Assembly: GCF_900108105.1 (NCBI RefSeq)
Contig: NZ_FNUR01000007.1
Location: forward strand, 117,507-181,506
Source: Butyrivibrio sp. Su6
Lineage (GTDB): Bacteria > Bacillota > Clostridia > Lachnospirales > Lachnospiraceae
Length of the DNA: 64,000 bases
Direction of reading: 5' to 3'
This document shows, one piece after another, positions 5,401 to 15,415 of this stretch. The position numbers were made by a program, and so were the translations under genes. How positions within the stretch are numbered: position 1 is the first letter of the stretch; every line of letters begins with the position of its first letter. The notes beneath the pieces are model-generated. The model was given only the letters and a program-made list of their open reading frames with translations, was not told the DNA's origin and did no database searches.

Positions 5401-7902
5401 TCACATCTTTTTTAATTTTGCAAAAGCGGCATACATGATTTTCTGTCCGCAATCGTCAAAATTAACTGTTACCTTGTAATCCCTAGGTCCTTCTTCCAAA
5501 GAAGTGACTGTGCCAATACCATATTTGATATGAGAAACTCTGTCTCCTGTCTCATATTCAGGCTTTGCAGTCTTCATAGGCATGCCTTTGGAGATACCTG
5601 CAAGTGAGCCCTTAACATGAGTCTTGGCTGCTGTTGCGATATATGGCTTACTCTGCGGAACAGCTCTTGGCTTTTTAGGAGCAGGCTTTGCTTTTATCTT
5701 GTAGCTGTTAGAAAGCTGGGACGCGCCATTATCGCTTCCAAAGTTCTTATTCTGGTAGGATGACTTTACGCCAATTCCGGAATATCCGCCTAATTTCCCG
5801 TAGGAATCTCCATTGCCGTATCTTCCGGAACTGCGATAGGAATCATCCTCATCACTATATCTTCCAGAAGTTCCATAGGTATTCTCAACACCCTCGTACT
5901 CATCGATAGAGTCGCCATCATCAAAAAGAAATGCCGGCTTATCAAGCTGTGGTTTCTCCCTGTCTAAATACTCGCTGGGAATCTCTTTTACAAATCTGCT
6001 GAGCTGGTTAAACCATGTCTCTCCTCTTACCATTCTACGCTTTGCCGCTGTAAGAGTTAAGTTTCTCTTTGCTCTTGTTATTCCAACATAGGCAAGTCTT
6101 CGCTCTTCCTCTATTCCCTCAGGATCAGAATCTTCAGTCTGCAAAGTCATATATGAAGGGAAAACATTTTCCTCCATTCCTGCCAGATAAACATGTTCAA
6201 ACTCAAGTCCCTTGGCACTGTGAAGAGTCATAAGAAGAACCTTCTCATTGTCCTCTCCAATCCTGTCTATATCAGCAACAAGGGCAACTTCTTCAAGGAA
6301 GCCTGAAAGAGTTGGTTCCTCAACCTCATCATTTTCCTCATATGCTGCGATCTTGGATATAAGTTCGTCCACGTTGGCAGCTCTGTCGTTATCTCCGCTG
6401 TCATCGTCATCATCAAGAGTCTTCAAGAAGTCCATATAACCTGTAACATCGATGACATCCTTAAGGAGTTCTTCTAATGAATAGGATTTCTGCTTGGTCC
6501 TGAAAGCCCTTATCATAGTCACAAAGTCTTTTAGCTTAGTTACGCTTCTGCTAACAGCCATTATCTGGTCAGCTTCGCACAGAGCATCAAAGAAGCTTAT
6601 CTGCCTCTCATCCGCATAATTCTGCACATACTCAAGTGTAGTAGCGCCAATGCCCCTCTTGGGCACATTTATTATTCTTTTAACTGCAATGTCATCTCTG
6701 CCGTTATCAATAGTCTTAAGATAAGCCAAAAGATCTTTTATCTCTCGTCTGGAATAGAAGTTCGTACCACCGACGATGTCATAAGGAATTCCCTCATGGA
6801 CAAATCGCTCTTCTATAAGTCTTGACTGTGCATTTGTTCTGTATAAAACAGCTGTATCGCTGTAAGAAAGCTTGCCGCTTCTCTTAAGTTTTCCTATGTC
6901 TGAAGCAATAAACTCTGCCTCATCATATGCAGTATCAAACTGACGAAGGTGAACCTTTTCACCATCTTTTTCTTCTGTCCAAAGAGCTTTTTCCTTACGT
7001 CCGTAGTTATTTCCAATAACTGCATTGGCTGCATCAAGGATCTGCTGCGTTGAGCGGTAGTTCTGCTCAAGCTTTATGACAGTTGCATCAGGGTATACCT
7101 TTTCAAAATCAAGAATATTCCTGATATTGGCTCCTCTGAAGCGATAGATACTCTGATCATCATCACCAACTACACACAGATTTCTGTATTTATCAGCAAG
7201 AAGTCTAATGAACTCAAACTGGGCATTATTGGTATCCTGATACTCATCCACCATGATATAGCGGAATCTGTCCTGATAATATTCTAGAACATCGGGATTC
7301 TTTTTAAAGAGCTCAACCGTATTAAAAATAAGGTCATCAAAATCCATGGCATTGTTCTTTTTAAGAGCATTCTGATACTCAGTGTAAGCCTTGGAGATTC
7401 GTACCTTGTTATATTCATTCTGAGTGTTTAATGCATACTCATTGGTTGTTACCAGATTGTCCTTGCACTTCGAAATACTTCCCATAATACCACGAAGCTT
7501 AAGTGTTGTAGTTTCAAGCTGATATTTTTTGCAAATGTCTTTCATGAGAGACTTGGAATCATCTGTATCATAGATTGTGAAGTTGTTTCCATATCCAAGT
7601 CTGTCGGCATATCTTCGAAGGATTCTTACGCAACTTGAATGAAAAGTTGAAACCCAGATGCTCTCTGCTCCGAATCCTACAATCTTATCAACCCTTTCAC
7701 GCATCTCACCTGCTGCCTTGTTGGTAAAGGTGATTGCCATTATATTCCAGGGATTGACATTGCATTCATCTATCAAATAGGCAACCCTGTGCGTTAAAAC
7801 CCTTGTTTTCCCGGAACCGGCTCCGGCAAGTATCAGCACAGGTCCGTCTGTCTGAAGCACAGCTTTTTTCTGCTGCGCATTAAGTGTATCGTAAATTCCC
7901 AT
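5401..7902 (-). CDS. pcrA: ATP-dependent DNA helicase PcrA (UvrD/Rep family)
   Basis: An 833-residue superfamily-1 3'-5' helicase for repair, rolling-circle replication and clearing of RecA or RNA polymerase. Motif I GAGSGKT is near residue 30, motif II VDEYQDTN near 220, then DQSIYRFRGA, QNYRSTQQIL, and the C-terminal VYVGITRAKR-type motif (LAYVGITRAKRNL). Beyond the helicase core, residues about 660-770 are a low-complexity Ser/Gly/Tyr/Asp linker, and the last 60 residues form the PcrA-type tail with VSHIKYGIGTV and VNFDDCGQKIMYAAFAKLKK, which in Bacillus contacts RNA polymerase. Lies 14 bp after the DUF1836 gene. Confidence 0.95.
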   Translation of the reverse strand: MGIYDTLNAQQKKAVLQTDGPVLILAGAGSGKTRVLTHRVAYLIDECNVNPWNIMAITFTNKAAGEMRERVDKIVGFGAESIWVSTFHSSCVRILRRYADRLGYGNNFTIYDTDDSKSLMKDICKKYQLETTTLKLRGIMGSISKCKDNLVTTNEYALNTQNEYNKVRISKAYTEYQNALKKNNAMDFDDLIFNTVELFKKNPDVLEYYQDRFRYIMVDEYQDTNNAQFEFIRLLADKYRNLCVVGDDDQSIYRFRGANIRNILDFEKVYPDATVIKLEQNYRSTQQILDAANAVIGNNYGRKEKALWTEEKDGEKVHLRQFDTAYDEAEFIASDIGKLKRSGKLSYSDTAVLYRTNAQSRLIEERFVHEGIPYDIVGGTNFYSRREIKDLLAYLKTIDNGRDDIAVKRIINVPKRGIGATTLEYVQNYADERQISFFDALCEADQIMAVSRSVTKLKDFVTMIRAFRTKQKSYSLEELLKDVIDVTGYMDFLKTLDDDDDSGDNDRAANVDELISKIAAYEENDEVEEPTLSGFLEEVALVADIDRIGEDNEKVLLMTLHSAKGLEFEHVYLAGMEENVFPSYMTLQTEDSDPEGIEEERRLAYVGITRAKRNLTLTAAKRRMVRGETWFNQLSRFVKEIPSEYLDREKPQLDKPAFLFDDGDSIDEYEGVENTYGTSGRYSDEDDSYRSSGRYGNGDSYGKLGGYSGIGVKSSYQNKNFGSDNGASQLSNSYKIKAKPAPKKPRAVPQSKPYIATAAKTHVKGSLAGISKGMPMKTAKPEYETGDRVSHIKYGIGTVTSLEEGPRDYKVTVNFDDCGQKIMYAAFAKLKKM

Positions 7903-7915
7903 TAAATCTTATTCC

Positions 7916-8566
7916 TTATTTTTTCTTTTTGTCCTTCGCTTTATCTTTTTTGCTGCCATTTGCTTTCTCGTCAAGGACAACATTATCAAGTATCTTCTCT
8001 ATCAACAGTTTTTTTACATAAACGTCATAGGATAAAAGAGTTATAAAAGAAAACATCTGCATTCGTTTTCTCTCTTCTTCAGAAATATCCGCATCTTCGT
8101 AAGTCTCTAATGAACGGGCATATTTCTTTTTCAGATCCTCCATCACCGGCTCAAGCTCTTCGTTCTGAAGCTCATAGGTAGTCTCGTAGATCTTACTTAA
8201 ATTAAACTCATCGTCACTTATATGAAATCGTTCTTTTAAAGGCTCAATAAGTGTCTGTATGTCATTTATGGACAATATACTCTTGTAGTAATAAATAAAA
8301 ATGAGCAGTATCAAATGATCTTTTGAATACTTCTTCCTTACAGGAGGAGGTAAAAGATTATTCTTGGCATAGTTATTGATCATGGTCTTAGTCAGTATCT
8401 TGTCTGTATCAGGATACCTGGTTGTCTTTTTAAGTCTCTCATCCATGAATGTTGTAAGCTGATCCATATACAGGTCAATATTTGGCATATCTGACAGGGA
8501 AATTGTATCTATCCTCCCAAGTGAAGCCATAACACTATTTAAAAGATCATCATTGTCGATAGTCAT
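7916..8566 (-). CDS. DUF1836 family protein
   Basis: A 216-residue cytoplasmic protein with the DUF1836 pattern: a YPDTDKILTKTMINNYAKNNLLPPP segment like a winged-helix MerR-type motif near residue 65, then KKYSKDHLILLIFIYYYK. The C-terminus is very Lys-rich. The start at 8566 (MTIDNDDLL) is preferred to one at 8683 because it lies just after the recN stop at 8571 with a GAGG upstream. The longer form would overlap recN by over 100 bp. The role is unknown; the DNA-binding-like segment suggests a regulator. Confidence 0.75.
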   Translation of the reverse strand: MTIDNDDLLNSVMASLGRIDTISLSDMPNIDLYMDQLTTFMDERLKKTTRYPDTDKILTKTMINNYAKNNLLPPPVRKKYSKDHLILLIFIYYYKSILSINDIQTLIEPLKERFHISDDEFNLSKIYETTYELQNEELEPVMEDLKKKYARSLETYEDADISEEERKRMQMFSFITLLSYDVYVKKLLIEKILDNVVLDEKANGSKKDKAKDKKKK

Positions 8567-8570
8567 TTCA

Positions 8571-10262
8571 TTATCCTCGTTTAGTTTCTTCCGCCAGCTG
8601 TCGCATTTCTTTCGCGTTTTGTAAACTTGCCTCAGTAACTTCATCTCCGCCAAGGAGTCTTGCAAGTTCTTTCGTTCCATCATCTTCTTTAAGTCTGTAA
8701 ATATTTGTTACAGTTCTTCCATCTTCAAGACCTTTTTCAATCATGAAATGGGTATCAGCCATAGCTGCGATCTGAGGAAGATGTGTAATGCAGATGATCT
8801 GATGCTCTTTTGAAAGCTCTCCAAGTTTTTTGGATACCTTCCAGGCTGTCTTTCCGCTTATTCCCGCATCTATTTCATCAAAAATAAGTGTATTGATATC
8901 ATCCTTGTCAGCAACCACTGTCTTAAGGGCAAGCATGATTCTTGAAAGCTCACCGCCACTTGCTATCTGGTCCATAGCGCGCAGACTCTCGCCGGGATTG
9001 GTTGATATCATAAACTGAGCATCATCATACCCACGTGCCGATATCTTATCTTCATCACTGGTAATCCTTATCTCAAGTTTGACATCAATGAAGTTAAGGT
9101 CTATCAAAGCATCTTTTAAGCTTTCCTGTAAAACTAAAGCCTGCTTTTTCCTGATATCTGATATCTTTTTACACAGAGAAAGAACTATCTCCTTCTGAGC
9201 CGCTATGTCAGCTATCATCTTGTTTCTGTTGGCATCAAGATCACTTAATGTCTCAAGGCGGGCCATCTTTTCATTGTAGTACTCAAGAACTCTTTCCAAG
9301 GTACCACCATATTTGTCCTTAAGGTGATTTAAGGTGTTAAGCCTCTCCTCTGTCGTCCTGAAATCCTCATCATCAAATTCAAGATCATCAAGATAGCCTG
9401 AAAGCGCATGATTGAAATCAGTCAAAAGATTCTCCACATCAGAAAGCTGTGAGAGAAGGTCCTCTAAATCCTTGTCATAGGAAACAACAGAAGATAATTC
9501 CCTGACTGCTCTCCCAATCATATCAGATGCATTTTCATCGCCATCACCTGATCCTGTCATAGAAGATACTACTCCAACAGCCTCAGAAATCTTGCGGCTG
9601 TTCACCATCTTGTGGTATTTTGTCTCAAGCTTCTCATCCTCGCCAACAACTATTTCTGCATCGGATATCTCACCTGTCTCAAATTCAAGAAGCTCCTGCT
9701 CACGAAGTCTTGCTGCCTCGTCCATATTAGTACTTTCAAGGTCCTTTTCAAGTTCTTTTAACCTTGAATACTCAGTCGATAGCTTTTCAAAAAAAGGCTT
9801 CAATTTGTCCAAACAATAATCATCAAGAATCTCCATGTGTTTCTTCTTGTGAAGAAGTTCCTGATGATCATTCTGTCCATGAATATTGATAAGAACACTG
9901 GCAATATCTTTTAATTGCCTTGTGGTCACTGTCTCGCCGCAAACCTTGGAGATGCTGCGTCCCTGCATGATTTTCCTCTGAATCACAACGTTTCCGTCTT
10001 CCTCAACAGGAATATCCATATCCAAAAGAAGCTTCTTTTGAAGTTCATTTTCAACTCCAAAAACAAGCTCTACAAGCGCATATTCTTCCCCGGTTCTGAT
10101 CAGACTCCCATCAGCCTTAGCGCCAAGTGCCAAATTGACAGAGCCAAGAATTACTGATTTACCTGCGCCTGTCTCTCCGGTTAAAATGTTGAGTCCCTTT
10201 GAAAACTCAATTTCCTGCTCTTTAATAAGAGCAAGATTCTTTACGTGTAAACTATATAACAT
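8571..10262 (-). CDS. recN: DNA repair protein RecN
   Basis: A 563-residue SMC-like ATPase that tethers DNA ends in double-strand break repair. Walker A GETGAGKS is near residue 30, the signature GGELSRIMLALK near 440, and Walker B TLIFDEIDAGISG follows. The two nucleotide-binding halves flank a central coiled-coil-rich region (about residues 150-370). The ATG at 10262 has GAGGAG upstream. It follows argR as in many Firmicutes. Length is normal for the family. Confidence 0.95.
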   Translation of the reverse strand: MLYSLHVKNLALIKEQEIEFSKGLNILTGETGAGKSVILGSVNLALGAKADGSLIRTGEEYALVELVFGVENELQKKLLLDMDIPVEEDGNVVIQRKIMQGRSISKVCGETVTTRQLKDIASVLINIHGQNDHQELLHKKKHMEILDDYCLDKLKPFFEKLSTEYSRLKELEKDLESTNMDEAARLREQELLEFETGEISDAEIVVGEDEKLETKYHKMVNSRKISEAVGVVSSMTGSGDGDENASDMIGRAVRELSSVVSYDKDLEDLLSQLSDVENLLTDFNHALSGYLDDLEFDDEDFRTTEERLNTLNHLKDKYGGTLERVLEYYNEKMARLETLSDLDANRNKMIADIAAQKEIVLSLCKKISDIRKKQALVLQESLKDALIDLNFIDVKLEIRITSDEDKISARGYDDAQFMISTNPGESLRAMDQIASGGELSRIMLALKTVVADKDDINTLIFDEIDAGISGKTAWKVSKKLGELSKEHQIICITHLPQIAAMADTHFMIEKGLEDGRTVTNIYRLKEDDGTKELARLLGGDEVTEASLQNAKEMRQLAEETKRG

Positions 10263-10311
10263 ATTTTTCTCCTCACAAAAGAGGACCCCGCCATGTTAAA
10301 AACTTTTTTAC

Positions 10312-10767
10312 TTATTTTCTTCCCATCAGCGAACGCAGTTCTTCCATGACCTCAACTGCTTCTTCGCTGGTCTTTATAGCAATCATTATAGTGTCATCAC
10401 CTGCAATACATCCAACTATCTGTGGAAAATCCAATGCATCAATAGCTGCTGCAAGCGCCATTGCCATTCCTGACACTGTCTTTATTACAAGCAGATTCTG
10501 TGCAACATCCATGCTCAAATATCCTGCTCTTAACACACTTACATATTTATCCTGCATAGCATCACTGTCTGCAGTTGTGTAAACATATTTATATTTACCA
10601 TCCTCTGTTGCCTGCTTGGCAAGCTTCATCTGTCTTATGTCTCTTGATACAGTAGCCTGCGTAACGTCATATCCTGCTTCCTTCAAAAGAGCTGCAAGCT
10701 GCTCCTGTGTCTCGACAACATTTGATGCTATGATCTCAATTATCTTATCATGTCTGTTTCTTTTCAT
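10312..10767 (-). CDS. argR: Arginine repressor ArgR
   Basis: A 151-residue ArgR/AhrC protein. The N-terminal winged helix carries the hallmark VTQATVSRDIRQMKL near residue 37. The C-terminal oligomerisation and arginine-binding domain has GCIAGDDTIMIA near residue 120 and the usual Asp pair. Start ATG with GAGAGGGG upstream. It sits between nadK and recN, a standard clostridial order, and probably shares their transcript although it acts in trans on arginine genes elsewhere. Confidence 0.95.
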   Translation of the reverse strand: MKRNRHDKIIEIIASNVVETQEQLAALLKEAGYDVTQATVSRDIRQMKLAKQATEDGKYKYVYTTADSDAMQDKYVSVLRAGYLSMDVAQNLLVIKTVSGMAMALAAAIDALDFPQIVGCIAGDDTIMIAIKTSEEAVEVMEELRSLMGRK

Positions 10768-10794
10768 TACGATTCCCCTCTCCTTAATACTTTT

Positions 10795-11637
10795 TTATCT
10801 GAATTTTTCCCCCAGTACTTCCAAAAAGCTTACTCTGTTTAATTTTAAGATCTTAGTAGTCTTACTGGATTTCTTTATACCGATCCTGTCTCCGGTAGTC
10901 ATCTCTATTATTCCGCTTCCATCAAAAGAAGCTACAACCTTCTGGTTTATACCATCTCTAAAGCCGCCAATTCCAACCTCAATCTTGGTATCCGCTGATA
11001 AAACAAGGCTTCTGGAATTAAGCGTATGTGGACAGATAGGAGTTATCAATATCATATTTGCAGAAGGCTCCACGATTGGGCCGCCTGCTGACATATTGTA
11101 CCCTGTTGAACCTGTCGGAGTAGAAATTATGATTCCATCTGCGTGGTAATTGCACAACAAAAGATCATTGACATAGATCTCATAATCTACGGCTTTGATA
11201 GATGAATATCTGGTAATTGCGATATCGTTTAGACAATACCCCTCCTGGCCATTCATGCTTCCATAGAGCATCATCCTGTCTTCTATCTCATACTTCCCGG
11301 CAAGTATCCTCTCAAGAGCGTCGTCAATACCACTCTTTTCAACTTCAGCCAGATATCCCAGTGTTCCAAGATTAACACCAATAAGAGGAATATCAAGGCG
11401 CGCTGCACTTCTTGCAGCCTGAAGCATGGTTCCGTCTCCTCCAAGCACTATACAACAGTCTGAATCTTCCGGTATAGAACTTTGAAACTCTTTACCCGTG
11501 TGCTTGTCATCACGGATCTTTGTGCTCTCTGCGATAACACATTCTTTTCCGTTCTTTTCAAGATATTCTTTAATGTAGTTTGTGATGTCTAGATTGACAT
11601 CCTTGCTCCTGTTTGTGACAATGCAAAAATTGTGCAT
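10795..11637 (-). CDS. nadK: NAD kinase
   Basis: A 280-residue enzyme that phosphorylates NAD to NADP. It has the GGDGT motif (VLGGDGTMLQAAR) near residue 66, the LNDI segment near 135, and the glycine-rich STPTGSTGYNMSAGGPI near 170. The ATG at 11637 lies 3 bp after the tlyA stop, with GGGGAATAAAG as combined stop and ribosome binding site, so the two are translationally linked. Confidence 0.95.
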   Translation of the reverse strand: MHNFCIVTNRSKDVNLDITNYIKEYLEKNGKECVIAESTKIRDDKHTGKEFQSSIPEDSDCCIVLGGDGTMLQAARSAARLDIPLIGVNLGTLGYLAEVEKSGIDDALERILAGKYEIEDRMMLYGSMNGQEGYCLNDIAITRYSSIKAVDYEIYVNDLLLCNYHADGIIISTPTGSTGYNMSAGGPIVEPSANMILITPICPHTLNSRSLVLSADTKIEVGIGGFRDGINQKVVASFDGSGIIEMTTGDRIGIKKSSKTTKILKLNRVSFLEVLGEKFR

Positions 11638-11639
11638 CT

Positions 11640-12554
11640 TTATTCCCCAGCATTTTTATCAAGTTTTCCATGAGCCCTAAGAACAGTTTCTGCTATGAGA
11701 CTCTCCATATCAGGTTCATGGGATATTCCACTTTTTTCAAGAACAACTTCAGATAACTTCTTTTCGCCATCAGCCTCTGACAGTTCCCCTGCCACATCAT
11801 TCTTTTCAGGATTTTTCCTTATATGTATAAGGTACTCAATATTTCCCTCGGGTCCCTTTATAGGAGAAAAATCAAGGTGGAGAACGTCAAACCCTGCTAT
11901 TCCTACAAAGTCCATGATCCTGTGAATTACTTCCTCATGAACTTTAGGGTCCCTGACTACGCCTTTTTTGCCGACTTTATCTTTGCCCGCTTCAAACTGC
12001 GGCTTGATAAGGCATACCATTTCTCCATTATCCTTTAAGAGCCTTCTGGCCGGAAGAAGTATCTTGGTAAGTGAGATAAAAGAAACATCGCAGGATGCAA
12101 AATCAAGGTCATCCTGTATATCATCCCTCACCATGTACCTGAAGTTTGTTTTTTCCATGCAGACAACTCTCTCGTCGCTTCTAAGCTTCCAGTCAAGCTG
12201 TCCATGCCCAACATCCACTGAATAAACCTTTGTGGCTCCATTCTGAAGCATACAGTCTGTAAATCCACCTGTGGATGCCCCTATATCCATACATACTTTT
12301 GACTCTAAAGAAAAGCCAAAATTATTAACTGCTTTTTCAAGCTTGAGTCCGCCTCTGCTAACATAAGGAAGCGTATCACCCTTCACCTCAAGGCTTGTTA
12401 TCTTGGCCTCATCGAAGGTTGTTCCGGGTTTATCTTCTCTTTGTCCGTTGACAAAAACATCACCTGCCATGATAAGTGCCTTTGCCTTTTCTCTTGAAGG
12501 AGCAAAGCCTCTGTCAACTAAAAGGACATCAAGTCTTGATTTCTCTTTTGCCAT
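11640..12554 (-). CDS. tlyA: TlyA-family rRNA 2'-O-methyltransferase
   Basis: A 304-residue protein. Residues about 4-65 form an S4 RNA-binding domain (RLDVLLVDRGFAPSREKAK), and residues about 75-250 an FtsJ/RrmJ SAM fold with DIGASTGGFTDCMLQNGA. The family methylates ribose 2'-OH of rRNA cytidines (shown for TlyA in mycobacteria). The last 50 residues are a Glu/Ser-rich extension beyond the usual length. It lies 5 bp after dxs with AAAGGT before the ATG. TlyA homologues beside dxs, nadK, argR and recN are common in Firmicutes. Confidence 0.9.
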   Translation of the reverse strand: MAKEKSRLDVLLVDRGFAPSREKAKALIMAGDVFVNGQREDKPGTTFDEAKITSLEVKGDTLPYVSRGGLKLEKAVNNFGFSLESKVCMDIGASTGGFTDCMLQNGATKVYSVDVGHGQLDWKLRSDERVVCMEKTNFRYMVRDDIQDDLDFASCDVSFISLTKILLPARRLLKDNGEMVCLIKPQFEAGKDKVGKKGVVRDPKVHEEVIHRIMDFVGIAGFDVLHLDFSPIKGPEGNIEYLIHIRKNPEKNDVAGELSEADGEKKLSEVVLEKSGISHEPDMESLIAETVLRAHGKLDKNAGE

Positions 12555-12559
12555 AAATA

Positions 12560-14410
12560 TTACCTTTGTATCTCTTTCATGATTCTGTCTGCTATAGACT
12601 GTGCATCAATTCCCAGTTCTTTTCTGAGTTTATCAACATTTCCGTGAGTTACGAATTTATCAGGTATAGCAATCTGCAACACGTTGCAATCCAGCCTGTT
12701 CTCATCAATATAGGCTCTGACCTTCTCACCAAGACCACCACTTGCCACGTTCTCTTCCATAGTGACAAAGAGCTTGTGGTTTGAAGATGCAACATGAATA
12801 TAATCAGTATCTATCGGCTTTGCAAATCTTGCATTAACAAGAGTACATTTAAAGCCATTATCTTTAAGAATCTGTCTTACTTCTTCACCTATCTTCACCA
12901 TACATCCAAGTGCAAAAAGACATATATCTTTCTCTTCATAGATAACTTCACACTTGCCAGCTTCCACAGGAGCTCTAAACTCCTTAAGGCCATCATATGC
13001 ATTGCCCCTTGGATACCTGATTGCTATCGGTGCTCCATAATTCACGGCAAATTTGAGCATGTCTGACAGTTCCCATTTATTCTTGGGTGCACAGATAGTC
13101 ATGTTAGGCATAGATGAAAGATAGGACAGATCAAATATTCCCTGATGAGTCTCTCCATCGCTTCCAACAAGTCCTGCCCTGTCAATCGCAAAGACAACAG
13201 GAAGTTTCTGAAGGCACACATCCTCTAATATCTGATCATATGCCCTTTGCAGGAATGATGAATAAACTGCAAAAACAGGCTTATAGCCACCGGCTGCCAT
13301 TCCCGCTGCAAAAGTTACTGCATGCTCTTCTGCTATTCCTGCATCAATAAATCTGTCAGGGTACATGTTCCTGAATCTCTTAAGTCCTGTTCCGTCAGCC
13401 ATAGCCGCAGTTATGGCAACAACCTTGTCATCCCTGTCGCCAAGCTTACACATAACAGTACTGAAAATATCCTGATAATTGGATGTAGTCCTTGGATTTC
13501 TTGGAAGACCATTTTCAACAATGAATGGTTCGGTGCCATGGAACCTTGCAGGATGTCTCTCCGCAGGTTCATATCCCTTGCCTTTCTTGGTCATAACATG
13601 GATCATAACGGCTTTTTTAACCTTTTTGGCCTCTTTTATAACCTTTACAAGCTCTGCTGTGTTATGGCCATCAACAGGTCCCAAGTATGTAATTCCAAGG
13701 TTCTCAAATACCATTCCCGGTACAAAGAGCTGCTTAAAGCTGTTTTTTGCCCTTCTGATATTATCAACCACTTTTGTATTGGTTCGAAGCTGGGCGTAAA
13801 CATCCTCTTTCAGACTCAGATAACCTTCCGCTGTACGCACTGAATTGAGGTATTTTTTCATACCTCCAACACTCTCAGAAATGGACATCTCATTATCATT
13901 GAGAATGATAATGAAATTGGTCTCAAGTTTTGCTGCATTATTTAGTGCTTCATAAGCAAGTCCACCTGTCAGTGATCCATCACCAATGACAGACACTACA
14001 GTATAATCTTCTTTCTTAAGGTCTCTTGCCTTTACCATTCCAAGACCTGCAGAAATAGAAGTTGAACTGTGTCCAGTATCAAAACAGTCTGTGTCTGATT
14101 CGCATCGTTTTGGGAAACCGCTCATTCCACCAAACTGTCTTAAGGTATCAAATTTATCTTTTCTTCCTGTAAGAATCTTGTGGGTATATGACTGATGCCC
14201 AACATCCCATATTATCTTATCTTCCGGAAGATCAAGTGCAACATGAAGTGCCATAGTGAGTTCAACAGTTCCAAGATTGGAAGCCAGATGGCCACCTGAA
14301 ACAGAGATCTTTTCAATCAAAAAATCCCTTATCTCCTGGGCCAGCTCAGGATACTTAGACTGTGGAATATTCTTTATGTCGCCTGTTTTATTTATATCAT
14401 CTAGAAGCAT
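12560..14410 (-). CDS. dxs: 1-deoxy-D-xylulose-5-phosphate synthase
   Basis: A 616-residue thiamine-diphosphate enzyme, first step of the MEP isoprenoid pathway (pyruvate plus glyceraldehyde 3-phosphate). It shows WDVGHQSYTHKILTGR, the ThDP/Mg motif GDGSLTGGLAYEALNNAA, the transketolase pyrimidine domain with DAGIAEEHAVTFAAG (catalytic Glu) and a C-terminal domain with EENVASGGLG. The ATG at 14410 with GGTGG 6 nt upstream is preferred over a GTG three codons earlier. The gene follows ispA, and dxr, ispG and uppS are elsewhere in the window. Confidence 0.95.
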   Translation of the reverse strand: MLLDDINKTGDIKNIPQSKYPELAQEIRDFLIEKISVSGGHLASNLGTVELTMALHVALDLPEDKIIWDVGHQSYTHKILTGRKDKFDTLRQFGGMSGFPKRCESDTDCFDTGHSSTSISAGLGMVKARDLKKEDYTVVSVIGDGSLTGGLAYEALNNAAKLETNFIIILNDNEMSISESVGGMKKYLNSVRTAEGYLSLKEDVYAQLRTNTKVVDNIRRAKNSFKQLFVPGMVFENLGITYLGPVDGHNTAELVKVIKEAKKVKKAVMIHVMTKKGKGYEPAERHPARFHGTEPFIVENGLPRNPRTTSNYQDIFSTVMCKLGDRDDKVVAITAAMADGTGLKRFRNMYPDRFIDAGIAEEHAVTFAAGMAAGGYKPVFAVYSSFLQRAYDQILEDVCLQKLPVVFAIDRAGLVGSDGETHQGIFDLSYLSSMPNMTICAPKNKWELSDMLKFAVNYGAPIAIRYPRGNAYDGLKEFRAPVEAGKCEVIYEEKDICLFALGCMVKIGEEVRQILKDNGFKCTLVNARFAKPIDTDYIHVASSNHKLFVTMEENVASGGLGEKVRAYIDENRLDCNVLQIAIPDKFVTHGNVDKLRKELGIDAQSIADRIMKEIQR

Positions 14411-14469
14411 AACTTCCACCTACCTAATTTCGTTATACTACAGCAGATTTTTTCTGCAAACTATAGCAA

Positions 14470-15414
14470 TTACTTCTTTCTGTAGATCATATACTGAAAT
14501 AATTCATCTAAAAACGAATTATCAAAATTCATTTCTTCAAGACTCTCTGTAGCCTCTTTTGTAAGTTCTTTTACCTTTGCCTTGGCATTTTCCATTCCAT
14601 AGAGGCTTACATAGGTACTCTTTCCATTTTTCTCATCAGAACCTATAGGTTTTCCAAGTTCTTCAAGAGTTCCCTCAATATCAAGAATATCATCCTGGAT
14701 CTGGAAGGCAATTCCTACATTGCTTCCGATCTTCTCCATCTTTGCAACCTGTGATCTGGCAGCTCCGCCTAGTACGGCTCCAACCATCAGACTTGCTTCA
14801 ATCAGCGCTCCGGTCTTATTCTCGTCAATATAAAAAAGTACATCCTTCTTTTCACTATCTGAGAGGCCTGTTGAATTCTCTGCCATGATATCAGCACACT
14901 GACCGCCCACCATTCCGTAGACTCCTGCCTTTGTTGCAAGGATGTTTAAAGCAGCCAGGTATCTGTTTTTAGTATCTGCGTCATAATCAGAAAGCTCTTT
15001 TCCTGACATAGCACCCAAAATAGCTGTTTCAAAAGCATAATTTAAAAGTCCATCTCCTGCAAGAGTCGCCATCCCTGCACCATAAACAGCATGTGTAGTC
15101 TTGCGCCCTCTTCTGTATTCATCGTTGTCCATAGCAGGAAGATCATCATGAACAAGAGAATATGTATGGATCATCTCGATAGCTGCCAAAAAAGGCTTTA
15201 TCACACTATCATCAGCCATTTCTCCTGCAAACATCCTGTAGGACTCAAGCATCATTATAGGCCTGATTCTCTTTCCTCCGGCCATAAGGCTGTAATTCAT
15301 CGCCTCCAGGACCTTTGCTGCATAGCCTTCCTCTTTGGGAAGAAAAGTCTTTATAATATCTGAAACAAAAGCAGCCTTTTCAGTCAGGCGCTTTTCAAAA
15401 TCTGCCTTGCTCAT
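14470..15414 (-). CDS. ispA: Polyprenyl (farnesyl/geranylgeranyl) diphosphate synthase
   Basis: A 314-residue trans-prenyltransferase that condenses IPP with DMAPP/GPP. GGKRIRP is near residue 48, the first Asp-rich motif is HDDLPAMDND near 92 and the second QDDILDIEG near 235. The ATG at 15414 lies one base after the xseB stop; a longer start at 15441 would overlap xseB. The xseA-xseB-ispA-dxs order is standard. Chain length (C15 or C20) cannot be fixed by eye. Confidence 0.93.
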   Translation of the reverse strand: MSKADFEKRLTEKAAFVSDIIKTFLPKEEGYAAKVLEAMNYSLMAGGKRIRPIMMLESYRMFAGEMADDSVIKPFLAAIEMIHTYSLVHDDLPAMDNDEYRRGRKTTHAVYGAGMATLAGDGLLNYAFETAILGAMSGKELSDYDADTKNRYLAALNILATKAGVYGMVGGQCADIMAENSTGLSDSEKKDVLFYIDENKTGALIEASLMVGAVLGGAARSQVAKMEKIGSNVGIAFQIQDDILDIEGTLEELGKPIGSDEKNGKSTYVSLYGMENAKAKVKELTKEATESLEEMNFDNSFLDELFQYMIYRKK

Positions 15415-15415
15415 A

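Noticed and set aside
13322..13843. Long plus-strand frames opposite dxs, pnp, infB and polC
   Set aside because: They are antisense shadows of well-supported genes, without start signals or family motifs.
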